This document shows positions 42,339 through 51,865 of a DNA stretch of 64,000 bases, piece by piece (position 1 is the first letter of the stretch; the number at the start of each line of letters is the position of its first letter). A program made the translations under genes and the position numbers. The notes under the pieces are model-generated. The model ran no database searches. It worked only from the letters and a program-made list of their open reading frames with translations, and had not been told where the DNA came from. The stretch is from Candidatus Saccharimonadota bacterium (lineage in GTDB: Bacteria; Patescibacteriota; Saccharimonadia; Saccharimonadales; Saccharimonadaceae): positions 62,001 through 126,000 of the forward strand of contig JAFRKN010000017.1 in assembly GCA_017431725.1 (NCBI GenBank), read 5' to 3'.

Positions 42339-42500
42339 AAAAATAGAATGCTATTTTCTGAAACATTTGAAATCCCCCATATAAAAAATACAACTCACCG
42401 GATTGCTAAGGAAACTGCAATTTCCGAAGCAATCCGACGAGTGTTGTATTTTTTATCTTGGCGGGTATTTCAACGTTGAAGAAAATAGTATTCTATTTTT
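42339..42500. repeat. 162-bp nested palindrome between gpmI and the ArcD-like gene
   Basis: Outer arms 42339-42358 and 42481-42500 pair with one mismatch (AAAAATAGAATGCTATTTTC). Further in: TTGAAAT/ATTTCAA (42367-42373, 42467-42473), ATAAAAAATACAAC (42381-42394) with its complement (42443-42456), CGGATTGCT (42399-42407) / AGCAATCCG (42428-42436), and a tip hairpin GGAAA-CTGCAA-TTTCC. Its right arm touches the stop of the ArcD-like gene. There is no coding content. Confidence 0.85.
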
Positions 42501-44304
42501 ATAATGAGAATAGACAAAGCACTACGATATTAATTACCGCAATACAAGCTACTACTCTAATTCCCCACTTAAACCAAGTTGAATAATCAACTTTCGCAAG
42601 AGCAAGGCCCGCCATGATTGCACCACAGGTCGGCGTAATCAAATTGACAAGACCATTCGCAGCCACAATCGTCATAGCTGCTACGTTGGTACTATAACCA
42701 AGGTTTGCTGCCACTGGCGCAATAATCGGTGTAGATAACGTTGCAAGACCAGAAGAAGATGGCACTAATACCGAAAGCACTACATGCAACAAATAGTTCA
42801 AAGGCACAAATGCCATTTCTGGCAACGTCGCCAAGAAATTCGAAGCATTATAGATAATATAATTATCAAGCGCGGTCTCAGCCATTAACACCGATGCACC
42901 ACGTGCTACGGCAATAATTAACACCACTCCAATCATATCATCCGCACCATCAATAAACGTGTCAACAAAGCCATGCTCACCCTGACGGTTAATAATAGCA
43001 AGTATAATTGATGCAATTAAGAACCACAAAGCCGCTTCATAGAACCACCAAAGTCCAAGCGGTGCTCCAGTCAACCATCCCGTCCATGAATCAAAGAAGG
43101 TAATTCCAAAATCACCCCACGGAATAAACCCAACAATCATCACGAGGAAAGCTAAACTAAACACTATTAACGAAGCAATTTGTTTGCCAGTTAATTTTTC
43201 AGTCTCATCTTTTCCTTCCAAGAAATTACCATATTTCTTTTCAGCCATCGCTTGTTCACGCAAGCTTAAGAAAGTAGAACCCTTATCGCGTTGCACCTTT
43301 TTAGCGTATTTCACTACAAAGAATGCCGAAATTGCCAATGTAGTCAACCACAACACTGTAGCAATTAAAATCACCGTACCCTGATTAAATTCAATACCAG
43401 CGTCTTTCATTGCCGATACAGCTACACCAGTTGCAAATGGGTTAATCGTAGAGCCTAACACACCAGAACCCGCACCAAGTAAGATAGTTGCCACACCTAC
43501 AAGCGGATCCATTCCTGCCGCAAACATCGTTGCCGCAATTAATACATAAAACCCTACACTTTCTTCCAAGAAACCGTAAGTAGTACCGAGTATAGAGAAG
43601 ATAAACATCAATAAAAGAATCAACAAGTATTCTTTACCGTGCATCTTTCTAACTAAAATCTTAATACCTGTTTCCAATGCTTTGGTCTTTGCCATAATAG
43701 CCAAGAACCCACCGAGCACCATTACGAAGATACAAACATCAATCGCATCAGCAAAACCTAAGATTGGAGCCATCAAAATTTGATAAAGTTGAGCCCCCAC
43801 CACGCCAGAACCATCCACAATGGCACAACCTTCTTCGCCATAAACTTCTTCACAAGCTTCCAACGAATCAAAGGTCTCAGCTTCTGTTGATTTTGCAATC
43901 GCTACTAACTCTTCTCCACTCGAAACCACACCATCAGTAGTAGCTTCTTCTTCCAACACTACTTCTTCGCTACTGCGATTCGACATCTCATCATCAGCTA
44001 CCTCTTCATTGGTTACCATCCGGCTTTCTGACAAATTTTCATCAGTCACTTCGTCACTAACAACTGGTTCAAAAGCCCCTTCTTCGGACGATTCTAATTC
44101 CAAACCTTCAGCCGGAGCCTCGTCTTCCCATTCACCAGGTCCAACTTCTACACTTGAAGCCTCATCTTCAAGCACAGCTGCCGTATATTGTGGCTTCGGT
44201 AAAACATGCGACAAAATGCCGAGTAAAATAATCAAAATCATAATAATCGAGTATGCCGATAGCATTGCTCGACTATGTTTCTTCCGATTTTTCTTCCTAA
44301 ACAT
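42499..44304 (-). CDS. YfcC/ArcD-type amino acid transporter (probable arginine/ornithine antiporter)
   Basis: 601 residues with about a dozen helices. YfcC family signatures: SHVLPKPQYTAAV at the first helix, GFLEESVGFYVLIAATMFAAGMD, GAGSGVLGSTINPFATGVA, VLVPSSSGLATLSTPII and the end NGLVNLITPTCGAIMAGLALA. Between helix 1 and 2 there is a long, very acidic loop (about 40-155, rich in Glu), expected to face outside. It lies downstream of arcA, so exchange of arginine for ornithine is the likely job; other substrates cannot be excluded. Confidence 0.85.
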   Translation of the reverse strand: MFRKKNRKKHSRAMLSAYSIIMILIILLGILSHVLPKPQYTAAVLEDEASSVEVGPGEWEDEAPAEGLELESSEEGAFEPVVSDEVTDENLSESRMVTNEEVADDEMSNRSSEEVVLEEEATTDGVVSSGEELVAIAKSTEAETFDSLEACEEVYGEEGCAIVDGSGVVGAQLYQILMAPILGFADAIDVCIFVMVLGGFLAIMAKTKALETGIKILVRKMHGKEYLLILLLMFIFSILGTTYGFLEESVGFYVLIAATMFAAGMDPLVGVATILLGAGSGVLGSTINPFATGVAVSAMKDAGIEFNQGTVILIATVLWLTTLAISAFFVVKYAKKVQRDKGSTFLSLREQAMAEKKYGNFLEGKDETEKLTGKQIASLIVFSLAFLVMIVGFIPWGDFGITFFDSWTGWLTGAPLGLWWFYEAALWFLIASIILAIINRQGEHGFVDTFIDGADDMIGVVLIIAVARGASVLMAETALDNYIIYNASNFLATLPEMAFVPLNYLLHVVLSVLVPSSSGLATLSTPIIAPVAANLGYSTNVAAMTIVAANGLVNLITPTCGAIMAGLALAKVDYSTWFKWGIRVVACIAVINIVVLCLFSL

Positions 44305-44355
44305 TTTAAATCCTTTTTAAATTAATATTATCCCCCTTAAAATTCTTCGTTCCTG

Positions 44356-45585
44356 CTATGCCTCCTCTCTGACTAACGCCATACTCATACAGTGCGTTCC
44401 ACCTCGCCCACGCGAAAGTTCTGAGCTCGGAATCTCAATCACTCTCACGCCATGTTTTCGGAGTGTTTCATTCGTCACAAAATTTCTGTCATAGGCAGTC
44501 ACTACGCCAGGTTTGACACAAAGCAAATTCACCCCATCGCTCCATTGTTCTCTTTCTGCATCAATCCTGCGGCCACCGCCACATTTTATCAATTCAACCT
44601 TATTCAAATGCAGATATTTCTCCAACACCTTTTGCAAGCTCTGGTGAATCTCCACAATATCAAGTTCTCCACCTGCTCCCTTTGTAATTTCATAAATCGT
44701 TGAAATATCCATAATTGCATCCTGTACCGCAAATTTATCTACATCAACTTGTGTCATTACTGTATCAAGATGCATAAAAGATCTTTCATCCGGAATATCA
44801 ATTGCTAGTACATATTTAAAGGTGTTATTCTTATCTTTAAACAGATTCTTCGCAAAAGTTGCAATCGCGTCTGGTTCCGTCCTTTGCGAAATTCCAATCG
44901 CCACCACTTCCTTTGACAAAACTTGAATATCACCTCCTTCAATTGAATATGGTTCTGTTCGATCATAATATAATTTAACATCATCATAAAACGGATGATA
45001 TTTAAAGACATAATCAATGAACATCGATTCACGATTCCTAGTTGTTGCCCACATTTTATGCAAAGTTGCCCCTCTACCAATCGTGGCCAGCGGATCTCTT
45101 GGACAATAAATATTTGGGATCGGATCCAAAATCATTTTTCCAAGATCTCGTGTCGCATAAAATCCAGAAATATTTCTTAACTTCTTTAATTCTGTAATAT
45201 CTGTCCCAGCAATACATTTACTTACCAAATCACGATTATCCTTAAAACTATCCAAAAAATCAAAACAGTGTTTAGCCACCTTCGCAGAAGTTACTCCTGC
45301 CTCTTCTATAAATTGTTCAATAAATTTTTTTCGCACTGTGCGACCACCCGCATCCAAAGCTTCCGCCACTAAATCTGTGACATAAACAACTTCCACTCCT
45401 TCCGACCTCAAAGCATTCGAAAAAGCATCGTGTTCTTGCTTTGCTACTTTTAAATACGGAATTTCATCAAACAACAAACGATTCAAAGAATTTGGCGTTA
45501 AATTTAAAAATTCGTCTCCTGGTCTATGTAACAAGACTTTCTTGAGCGGTGCTATCTCACTAAAGTTACATATTGTATTTTTCAT
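44356..45585 (-). CDS. arcA: Arginine deiminase
   Basis: 409 residues. Converts arginine to citrulline and ammonia. The N-terminal PLKKVLLHRPGDEFLNLTP, PRDPLATIGRGATLH, SIEGGDIQVLSKEVVAIG, SFMHLDTVMTQVD (His), and catalytic Cys in RGRGGTHCMSMALVREE are all present. It follows arcB with a 4-bp overlap and precedes the transporter. Together they give ATP via carbamoyl phosphate and raise pH, a known energy route of Saccharibacteria-type episymbionts. Confidence 0.97.
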   Translation of the reverse strand: MKNTICNFSEIAPLKKVLLHRPGDEFLNLTPNSLNRLLFDEIPYLKVAKQEHDAFSNALRSEGVEVVYVTDLVAEALDAGGRTVRKKFIEQFIEEAGVTSAKVAKHCFDFLDSFKDNRDLVSKCIAGTDITELKKLRNISGFYATRDLGKMILDPIPNIYCPRDPLATIGRGATLHKMWATTRNRESMFIDYVFKYHPFYDDVKLYYDRTEPYSIEGGDIQVLSKEVVAIGISQRTEPDAIATFAKNLFKDKNNTFKYVLAIDIPDERSFMHLDTVMTQVDVDKFAVQDAIMDISTIYEITKGAGGELDIVEIHQSLQKVLEKYLHLNKVELIKCGGGRRIDAEREQWSDGVNLLCVKPGVVTAYDRNFVTNETLRKHGVRVIEIPSSELSRGRGGTHCMSMALVREEA

Positions 45586-46586
45586 TGTTTTTCCTCCTTC
45601 TTATACATTGTTAAGAACATTACTGCTTTAATTGTGTGCATACGATTTTCTGCCTCATCAAACACAATCGAACGCTCCGACTCAAATACTTCATTTGTGA
45701 CTTCCATTTCTCTTAAATCAAATTTTTCATAGACGTCTCTCGCCACAGATGTATTTAAATCATGAAACGATGGCAGTGCGTGCAAAAATACCGTCTCTGG
45801 TTTTGCTTGATTCATCATTTCCATCGTTACCTGATAAGGCTTCAGCAACTTTATTCTCTCCCCCCACATTTCCTTATCTTCGCCCATTGAAAGCCAAACA
45901 TCCGCATAAATTGCATCCGCTTTTCCATTCAGAGCCGACAAATCATTAGTCACGGTAATCGTACAGCCATTCTTCTCTGCAATTGGTCGACATTTCTCGA
46001 CTATTTCATCCGACGGTTTCAAAGCTTCTGGGCCACAAGCGATATAATTTACTCCCATCTTTGCGCTCATCGCCATCAAAGAATTTGCCACATTATTTCT
46101 CGCATCCCCTACAAATGCCAATGTCAAACCTTTCAGGTGCCCAAAATGTTCTTCCATTGTCATAAAATCTGCTAGAACCTGGGTGGGATGGCACTCATCA
46201 GTTAATCCATTCCAAACTGGCACACTAGCATATTTTGCTAAATCATCTACAATTTTTTGATCGAATCCACGATATTCAATTCCATCATAGAATCTCGACA
46301 ACACTCGTGCCGTATCCGCAATCGATTCTTTATGCCCCATTTGCGAACCCGTTGGATCAAGATAAGTCACCCCCATCCCCAGATCATATCCCGCTACCTC
46401 AAACGAGCATCTCGTCCTAGTTGAAGTTTTTTCAAATAAAATTGCAATATTTTTATTTGGAAAAACCTTATGGCTCCGCCCCTCCCTCTTCATTTCTTTA
46501 AATTTTTTAGCTGTCGCTAGCATATAACGAAGCTCTTCTTCGTTAAAGTCTAGAATTCTTAAGAAATCTCTTCCGTAAAAATCCAT
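45582..46586 (-). CDS. arcB: Ornithine carbamoyltransferase (catabolic)
   Basis: 334 residues. Carbamoyl phosphate site FEKTSTRTRCSFEVA, SQMGHKESIADTARVLSRF, and ornithine-binding HALPSFHD. Given its position next to arcA and opposite arcC, it should work catabolically, splitting citrulline. It is the first gene of the arcB-arcA-transporter run, with a start site about 100 bp from the divergent arcC. An AGGGTGA site precedes the ATG. Confidence 0.95.
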   Translation of the reverse strand: MDFYGRDFLRILDFNEEELRYMLATAKKFKEMKREGRSHKVFPNKNIAILFEKTSTRTRCSFEVAGYDLGMGVTYLDPTGSQMGHKESIADTARVLSRFYDGIEYRGFDQKIVDDLAKYASVPVWNGLTDECHPTQVLADFMTMEEHFGHLKGLTLAFVGDARNNVANSLMAMSAKMGVNYIACGPEALKPSDEIVEKCRPIAEKNGCTITVTNDLSALNGKADAIYADVWLSMGEDKEMWGERIKLLKPYQVTMEMMNQAKPETVFLHALPSFHDLNTSVARDVYEKFDLREMEVTNEVFESERSIVFDEAENRMHTIKAVMFLTMYKKEEKQ

Positions 46587-46690
46587 ATTTCACCCTTTTT
46601 ACTTACTACATATTATATATTAAGTTTATTTTAAACACAAGTAGTTTATAATAACTCAAACGATTATTATACTTATGCTATAATTAAACT

Positions 46691-47641
46691 ATGAAGAAAC
46701 GCATCGTTCTGGCTCTAGGGGGTAATGCTCTCCAAAAAAATGGTGAAGCTACTGCTGAGGCTCAAAAAAAGATTGCCAATGAAGTTGGTGAAGTAATTGC
46801 GGACATTGCCAGTCAATACGAAATCATTGTCGCTCATGGCAATGGTCCTCAAGTTGGCAACATCCTTATTCACGAAGAATCTGCTTCCACCGAAAAAGCC
46901 CCCGCCATGCCACTCGAAACTGCCGTTGCCATGAGTCAAGGCCAAATTGGCTATTGGTTAACCCAAGCTATTAATAATGCTTTTATTAAAAAAAATCAAA
47001 CCAAAAAAGTTGTTACCATTATTTCTCAAGTCGTCGTAGATCGCAAAGATCCAGCTTTTCAAAACCCCACCAAACCTATTGGCCAATTTTACAACGAAAA
47101 ACAAGCTAAACTGCTTGCCAAACAAAATAAATGGACCGTTAAAGAAGACGCCGGTAGAGGCTGGCGCCGCGTTGTTGCTAGCCCCAAACCAATTGATATT
47201 ATTGAAAAAAAATCCATTTTAGAATTAGTTGCAAACGACATCATCGTTATTGCCGCTGGTGGCGGTGGAATTCCAGTCTACCGTACAAAAATTCTCAAAC
47301 ATCTCAAAGGTATCGATGCAGTTATAGATAAAGATTACGCTGCTGAAAAACTTGCCGAACTGACCAAAGCCGACATCTTCGTTTCCGTTACTGCCGTTCC
47401 AAATGTTTTTATTAATTTTGGTCTTAAAAATGAAGAAGCTCTACATAAAATTTCTACTAAAGAAATTTCTGGTCTAATTAAATATGGTTATTTTAAATCG
47501 GGCTCTATGTTACCAAAAGTCGAAGCCGCCATCATGTTTGCAAAAAAGGGTGGTACCGGTATCATTACCGATATTGACCATCTAAAAGATGCTCTCCTAG
47601 GTAAAGCCGGCACCATCATTTCAAAAAATATTTCTAAATAA
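46691..47641 (+). CDS. arcC: Carbamate kinase
   Basis: 316 residues. Transfers phosphate from carbamoyl phosphate to ADP, the ATP-yielding step of the deiminase pathway. Motifs: LALGGNALQKNGEA, VAHGNGPQVGNI, AGRGWRRVVASPKP, VIAAGGGGIPVY, DKDYAAEKLAELTKADIFV, and the end FAKKGGTGIITDI. TATAAT (46679-46684) lies 6 nt before the ATG (leaderless). Divergent from arcB, which differs from the usual arcABC order. Confidence 0.97.
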   Translation: MKKRIVLALGGNALQKNGEATAEAQKKIANEVGEVIADIASQYEIIVAHGNGPQVGNILIHEESASTEKAPAMPLETAVAMSQGQIGYWLTQAINNAFIKKNQTKKVVTIISQVVVDRKDPAFQNPTKPIGQFYNEKQAKLLAKQNKWTVKEDAGRGWRRVVASPKPIDIIEKKSILELVANDIIVIAAGGGGIPVYRTKILKHLKGIDAVIDKDYAAEKLAELTKADIFVSVTAVPNVFINFGLKNEEALHKISTKEISGLIKYGYFKSGSMLPKVEAAIMFAKKGGTGIITDIDHLKDALLGKAGTIISKNISK

Positions 47642-48775
47642 TTATCCTTCCGCCATCAACTTCTTAAGTTCATTTTTGTATGCTTCTACTCCCGGTTGAT
47701 CGAACGGATTTACTCCAAACAGCTTCGCCGACACCGCACAAGCTAATTCAAAGAAATAAATTAATTCCCCAAAACCCTTTTCATCATAACTCGAAACTCC
47801 AATATCAAGAACTGGTATTCCACCCTCCGCATGCGCCACTTTTACTGCCTGCACCACTTTCATATTTAATTCATCCGTCGGATAGTTAATAATTGTTTCA
47901 AACAAATTCCTTCTCCCATCTTGCATAAACTGCCCGAGTGAATGTAAATCAGTCGAATAAATTACTGCTGCCGGGAAAATTCCTTGTTTATTTTTTCCTT
48001 CCGATTCACCAAATAGTTGCTTTAGCCATTCATTAAAATACCTTGTCGCTGGTTCAAAACTTGCAAAAACTTCTGTATCGTAATTTTTTTTACCTAAAGC
48101 ATATCTCATAAAAGCATATTTAGCGGCTGGCAAAACTGCCTCTTCTACCGCACTCGCCGCCCCTTCCAATAATTTATCTACATCAATTCCAGCTACCGCT
48201 AAAGGCAAAAGCCCCACTGCCGTCAAAACCGAATATCTCCCACCTATATTATCTGGAACCACAAATCTCACCCAATTATTAGCCACAGCTTCATCATGAA
48301 GTGCACCTACCTTAGCATCAGTCGTTGCATAAATTCTCTCATTTGCTGCTTCTTCTCCATATTTTTCGATTAATTTCTTTTTAAATTCCGAAAAAGCAAT
48401 TGCTGGTTCCAGTGTTGTTCCCGACTTAGAAATTACATTCACTGAAAAATCATGGTCCCCTACTTTTTCCAATGCAAAATCAAGTTCTTTTCTTGATAAT
48501 GAATTACCAGCATAAATAATCTTCGTTGCAGATTTCGGCCGTAAAGCCTCAATCAAAGCCCGATGGCCTAAATAAGAACCGCCAATTCCTATACAAACTA
48601 AATATTCCGATTCATCTTGAATTTTTTTAGCTACTTCTTTTATCTTGGCAAATTCTCCCATATCATACTTTTTAGGAAGCTCAAACCATCCCCCCATTTT
48701 ATCCCTAGCAATATCTTTCAAAATCTCTGCTACTTTTTTTTCGTCAATCTCTAAATTTAAATTCACTGTAACCAT
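47642..48775 (-). CDS. pgi: Glucose-6-phosphate isomerase
   Basis: 377 residues, shorter than the usual 440-550. VCIGIGGSYLGHRALIEAL and VNVISKSGTTLEPAIAFS (sugar phosphate loops), NIGGRYSVLTAVGLLPLA, DLHSLGQFMQDG and a late catalytic Lys region GVEAYKNELKKL. All the active-site motifs are present. It ends exactly where arcC ends (convergent). A GGAGGTG site lies before the ATG. It links glucose-6-P to the lower glycolysis genes here. Confidence 0.93.
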   Translation of the reverse strand: MVTVNLNLEIDEKKVAEILKDIARDKMGGWFELPKKYDMGEFAKIKEVAKKIQDESEYLVCIGIGGSYLGHRALIEALRPKSATKIIYAGNSLSRKELDFALEKVGDHDFSVNVISKSGTTLEPAIAFSEFKKKLIEKYGEEAANERIYATTDAKVGALHDEAVANNWVRFVVPDNIGGRYSVLTAVGLLPLAVAGIDVDKLLEGAASAVEEAVLPAAKYAFMRYALGKKNYDTEVFASFEPATRYFNEWLKQLFGESEGKNKQGIFPAAVIYSTDLHSLGQFMQDGRRNLFETIINYPTDELNMKVVQAVKVAHAEGGIPVLDIGVSSYDEKGFGELIYFFELACAVSAKLFGVNPFDQPGVEAYKNELKKLMAEG

Positions 48776-48880
48776 TTATTTCACCTCCAATTATACTAAT
48801 ATTATATCAAATTACCTTATTTCTGGATGTTTTTTATAAAAAGTGTTGCTTTTTTTAAAACTACATAATATAATAAACCC

Positions 48881-49198
48881 ACATACTACTTAAGAGGTGT
48901 AAAAATTACAAAATAGTTATTGGAACTATTAAAATCCAAAGTAGTCGCAACTTAGAAAATTAGAAGAGAGCCCCCTACCCTATACTACTGTTTCGCTCGG
49001 ACATGTGTTGTTCTCTAAGTTACAAACGGTTTCAAATGTGCCAGACCTCTGGAAAACAGCTTCCCTTTGCTTAGTCCAGCTAAGCAATCAAATGGTACCA
49101 GCCAGAACCAGAGCACACGCATTACTTCTTTCTACTCCTCCGTGAAAAGGGAGCCTCTTCTGATTTACCCCCGACGAATTTTCGTCGGGGGATTTTTT
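48881..49198 (+). ncRNA. Structured non-coding RNA of about 310 nt with own promoter and terminator
   Basis: Promoter TTGCTT (48846-48851), 17 bp, TATAAT (48869-48874). The transcript has no reading frame but many helices: ACTAC/GTAGT (48885-48889, 48941-48945) around AATAGTT-ATTGG-AACTATT, AACTTAGA (48949-48956) / TCTAAGTT (49014-49021), CCAG-ACCT-CTGG, GCTTAG-TCCAG-CTAAGC (49069-49085), and AGAAGAG (48962-48968) / CTCTTCT. It ends with an 11-bp terminator (49168-49191) and T-run. It lacks the marks of tmRNA, RNase P RNA, SRP RNA or 6S RNA that I can recognise. It lies between pgi and tRNA-Leu. Confidence 0.7.
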
Positions 49199-49216
49199 AT
49201 GTTATAATCTAACCAC

Positions 49217-49303
49217 GCCCCGATGGCGGAATTGGCAGACGCGCTAGCTTCAGGTGCTAGTGTCTTTTCAGACGTGCAGGTTCAACCCCTGTTCGGGGCA
49301 CCA
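49217..49303 (+). tRNA. tRNA-Leu(CAG)
   Basis: 87 nt with encoded CCA. Acceptor GCCCCGA pairs with TTCGGGGC; long variable arm; anticodon stem CTAGC/GCTAG holds loop TTCAGGT, anticodon CAG. TATAAT lies at 49203-49208. Confidence 0.96.
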
Positions 49304-49358
49304 AGATCAGATTTTTGGCATTATATATAATATATAGTGCTATTTTTGTATTACACTG

Positions 49359-51854
49359 TCATACAGTGCTATTTTTTCTTAATTCCTGCTCTACTGCATT
49401 TTTATTTTTTTGAATCAATTCTACCCTCGCTCGAATCTCATTTTTACCAATCTCAATTGCTCTCTTTAGAGCTAAATCCCCTCGCATCGGATCAAAAAAT
49501 TCTTTAAACTTTTCCAGCTCTTCTTCTGTACGTGCCAACCTCGCTACTAGCATTGGATAATCATTCAAAGTTTTCTCTCCCCCCATTTTTTTCACCAAAT
49601 CCCAATTTTTCGTTAGCCACTCAAACGCTCGCTTTTTTGACTTCGGGTTCCGATAAAGATAAATAAATAAATGTAGCTGATCTTGCGGCTTCACTATTTT
49701 AATATCTCCAAGCAAAGCCAACACTTTTTCTAATTGTTTTTCATCCTTCACTAAACAAGCCGCCACTAAATAATCAAACTTTACCTCTGGATCCACTATC
49801 AATTTATATTTTTCTAAATATTCATCCGTCATTTCTGGTTCTAAATAAATTTTTGCACTTAAAATATCATCTCGAATTTCTTTATCCATTTCTGTATAAT
49901 TTTCTCGGTATTTTTCGGCCAATTTCTTTAATCTCTTTTTATCTTCCGCATAATAATCTAACGCCAACAAATTTGCTCTTAACCTTATTCTGTCTTCATC
50001 GTCATTTTGTTTCGTCGCCAATCCTACTTCGTCTAATCTCCTGTCAACTAAATTAAATACATATTTTTTCAACAACTTTTCTTCTTCCGACTCATCATCA
50101 AAATAAATTTTCAAATTTGCAATCAGCGCCGCAATTTTATTCCAAACCGCTGGCGCCGATTCTTCTTTAAATCGCCTCGCCAATGGGATCAAAGACGCCG
50201 CGCTCTGTAATCCAGATTTCGTTACTAAATCTCGGTCAATTAAAAGCCTTAGTTTTTCTTCCAAACCTAATTTATTAAAATCATTCAATCGTTGACTAAA
50301 TTCCTCTTCCGACAAATTTAATACATAATGTCCCGACATGTCTTCCGTAATTTCCGGAAGTGGCCAATCCGAATCTTCCATCGACCCGTCCAACAAAAAT
50401 CTTTTTTGACTAAACTTTTCAAAATTTTTACCCAAATTCGTAATTACTGGATAACCAGGCTTATCGATAAAGGCATGCATCAATTCTCCTGGGTCAAATT
50501 TCGCATAAGGCTTCAAACTGTTCCACAAATCATCTCCCACCGTATTTTTATATTGATATTTATTAAAATAATCAACTAAACCTTTACAAAAATTATTCCA
50601 GCCCATCAATCTTATCAACATCAACATCAATCTTGCCCCCTTTGCATAAACAATTGCTCCATCAAACAATGTTGCAATCTCCGCTGGATCATGCACTTCT
50701 TGATGCACTGATTGCACCCCATTATACGCATCTCTTAAAAGTGCCGCATAAGCATCGCCCGTAAAAAAGCCTTCAAAAATCCTATATTCTGGATGTATTT
50801 TATCTACTGCATAATATTCCATCACACTTGCAAAAGACTCATTGAGCCACAAATCATCCCACCATTTCATCGTTACCAAATCGCCAAACCACTGATGTGA
50901 TAATTCATGCGCCACAGTAAGAGCCACGCTTTTTTTTGTTCCAAGCGTCGCATTTCTCGAAACTAGCAACATTGATTCTCGATAAGTTACTAGTCCCCAA
51001 TTTTCCATCGCCCCCGCTTCAAAATCTGGCAACGCTACTTGGTCTAATTTTTTCAAAGGATAAGGCTCCCCAAAATTATCATCATAAAATTCCAAACTCC
51101 TCGCCGCAACCTCATTCGCAAAATCCACCGAATCCACATCCTGATTTAAGGCACAATAAGTTGTAATTTCCACTCCATGTTTATTTTTTACTGTCTTACC
51201 ATGAAACTTTCCAATCACCCAAGCTAAAAGATACGTTGACATTCTCGGCGTCGGCTCAAATAATTTCGTTTTATAGTCAGAAACTAAAGTTTGGTTCGGG
51301 GCATTTCGGAGCGCACCCGTCGGAGAATTAGCGCGCTCGCCCCGTGGCGACGGGCGCGAGCGACGCGGCCCCGAACTAAACTTTAGTTCTGACATATTAG
51401 ACAAAACCAAATCATCTGAACCTTCCGGGACGGATATCGATAGCTTAAATACTGCTTTCGCCGCTGGTTCATCAATACACGGAAACGCTTCGCGTGCATA
51501 ATGTGATTCGAATTGCGTCGCCACAATTATTTCTTTTTTACCTTTATATTCATAAGTCGAAAGATACGCCCCCTCCATATTCTCATTCAGTTTCCCATTA
51601 TAATATATAATAATATCTGCTTCACCCAATTCTACTTCAAAAATTTCCAAAACTTCTCCATCCGCCTTGAACTTCGCTTCTTTCCTATTTACCAAAACTC
51701 CCGTAATTTCTAAATTCACCGCATGAAACTTAACCGTTTCATTCAAAACCTGACCCGAAACTATAACCACCCCACTAATTATTTTTTTATCTTTATCGAT
51801 AAAAATATCTAAATTATATTTTTCCGGTTTAAAATAATTCAAAAATCTTTCCAT
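49359..51854 (-). CDS. pepN: M1 family aminopeptidase N with palindromic insertion
   Basis: 831 residues. Zinc metallopeptidase: GAMENWGLVTY for substrate N-terminus binding, HELSHQWFGDL for zinc and catalysis, and NESFASVMEYY for the third ligand. There is no signal peptide; the C-terminal helical ERAP-like domain is long. It trims peptides, providing amino acids to a scavenging cell. Residues about 154-193 come from the GC-rich palindromic element 51276-51393, inserted in the N-terminal beta domain as an Arg/Pro/Asn-rich stretch (SSGPRRSRPSPRGERANS...). It follows ftsH by 11 bp. Confidence 0.94.
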   Translation of the reverse strand: MERFLNYFKPEKYNLDIFIDKDKKIISGVVIVSGQVLNETVKFHAVNLEITGVLVNRKEAKFKADGEVLEIFEVELGEADIIIYYNGKLNENMEGAYLSTYEYKGKKEIIVATQFESHYAREAFPCIDEPAAKAVFKLSISVPEGSDDLVLSNMSELKFSSGPRRSRPSPRGERANSPTGALRNAPNQTLVSDYKTKLFEPTPRMSTYLLAWVIGKFHGKTVKNKHGVEITTYCALNQDVDSVDFANEVAARSLEFYDDNFGEPYPLKKLDQVALPDFEAGAMENWGLVTYRESMLLVSRNATLGTKKSVALTVAHELSHQWFGDLVTMKWWDDLWLNESFASVMEYYAVDKIHPEYRIFEGFFTGDAYAALLRDAYNGVQSVHQEVHDPAEIATLFDGAIVYAKGARLMLMLIRLMGWNNFCKGLVDYFNKYQYKNTVGDDLWNSLKPYAKFDPGELMHAFIDKPGYPVITNLGKNFEKFSQKRFLLDGSMEDSDWPLPEITEDMSGHYVLNLSEEEFSQRLNDFNKLGLEEKLRLLIDRDLVTKSGLQSAASLIPLARRFKEESAPAVWNKIAALIANLKIYFDDESEEEKLLKKYVFNLVDRRLDEVGLATKQNDDEDRIRLRANLLALDYYAEDKKRLKKLAEKYRENYTEMDKEIRDDILSAKIYLEPEMTDEYLEKYKLIVDPEVKFDYLVAACLVKDEKQLEKVLALLGDIKIVKPQDQLHLFIYLYRNPKSKKRAFEWLTKNWDLVKKMGGEKTLNDYPMLVARLARTEEELEKFKEFFDPMRGDLALKRAIEIGKNEIRARVELIQKNKNAVEQELRKNSTV
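51276..51393 (+). repeat. Intragenic palindromic element, copy 4 (in pepN, antisense orientation)
   Basis: Outer arms 51276-51302 and 51368-51393 match with one bulge and one mismatch (GTCAGAAACTAAAGTTT against AAACTTTAGTTCTGAC). Core hairpin: CGCTCG (51334-51339), CCCGT (51341-51345), loop GGCG, ACGGG (51350-51354), CGAGCG (51357-51362). The CGGCC/GGCCG flank of copies 2-3 is here replaced by GCTCG/CGAGC, preserving pairing. The second hairpin is less clear (GCGC...GCGC). Orientation is opposite to the gene. Confidence 0.88.
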
Positions 51855-51865
51855 AAAAACAAATA

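Noticed and set aside
48881-49198. tmRNA or RNase P RNA identity for the structured RNA
   Set aside because: There is no tRNA-like end with CCA, no tag frame, and no RNase P core motif such as the GAAAGTCC region.
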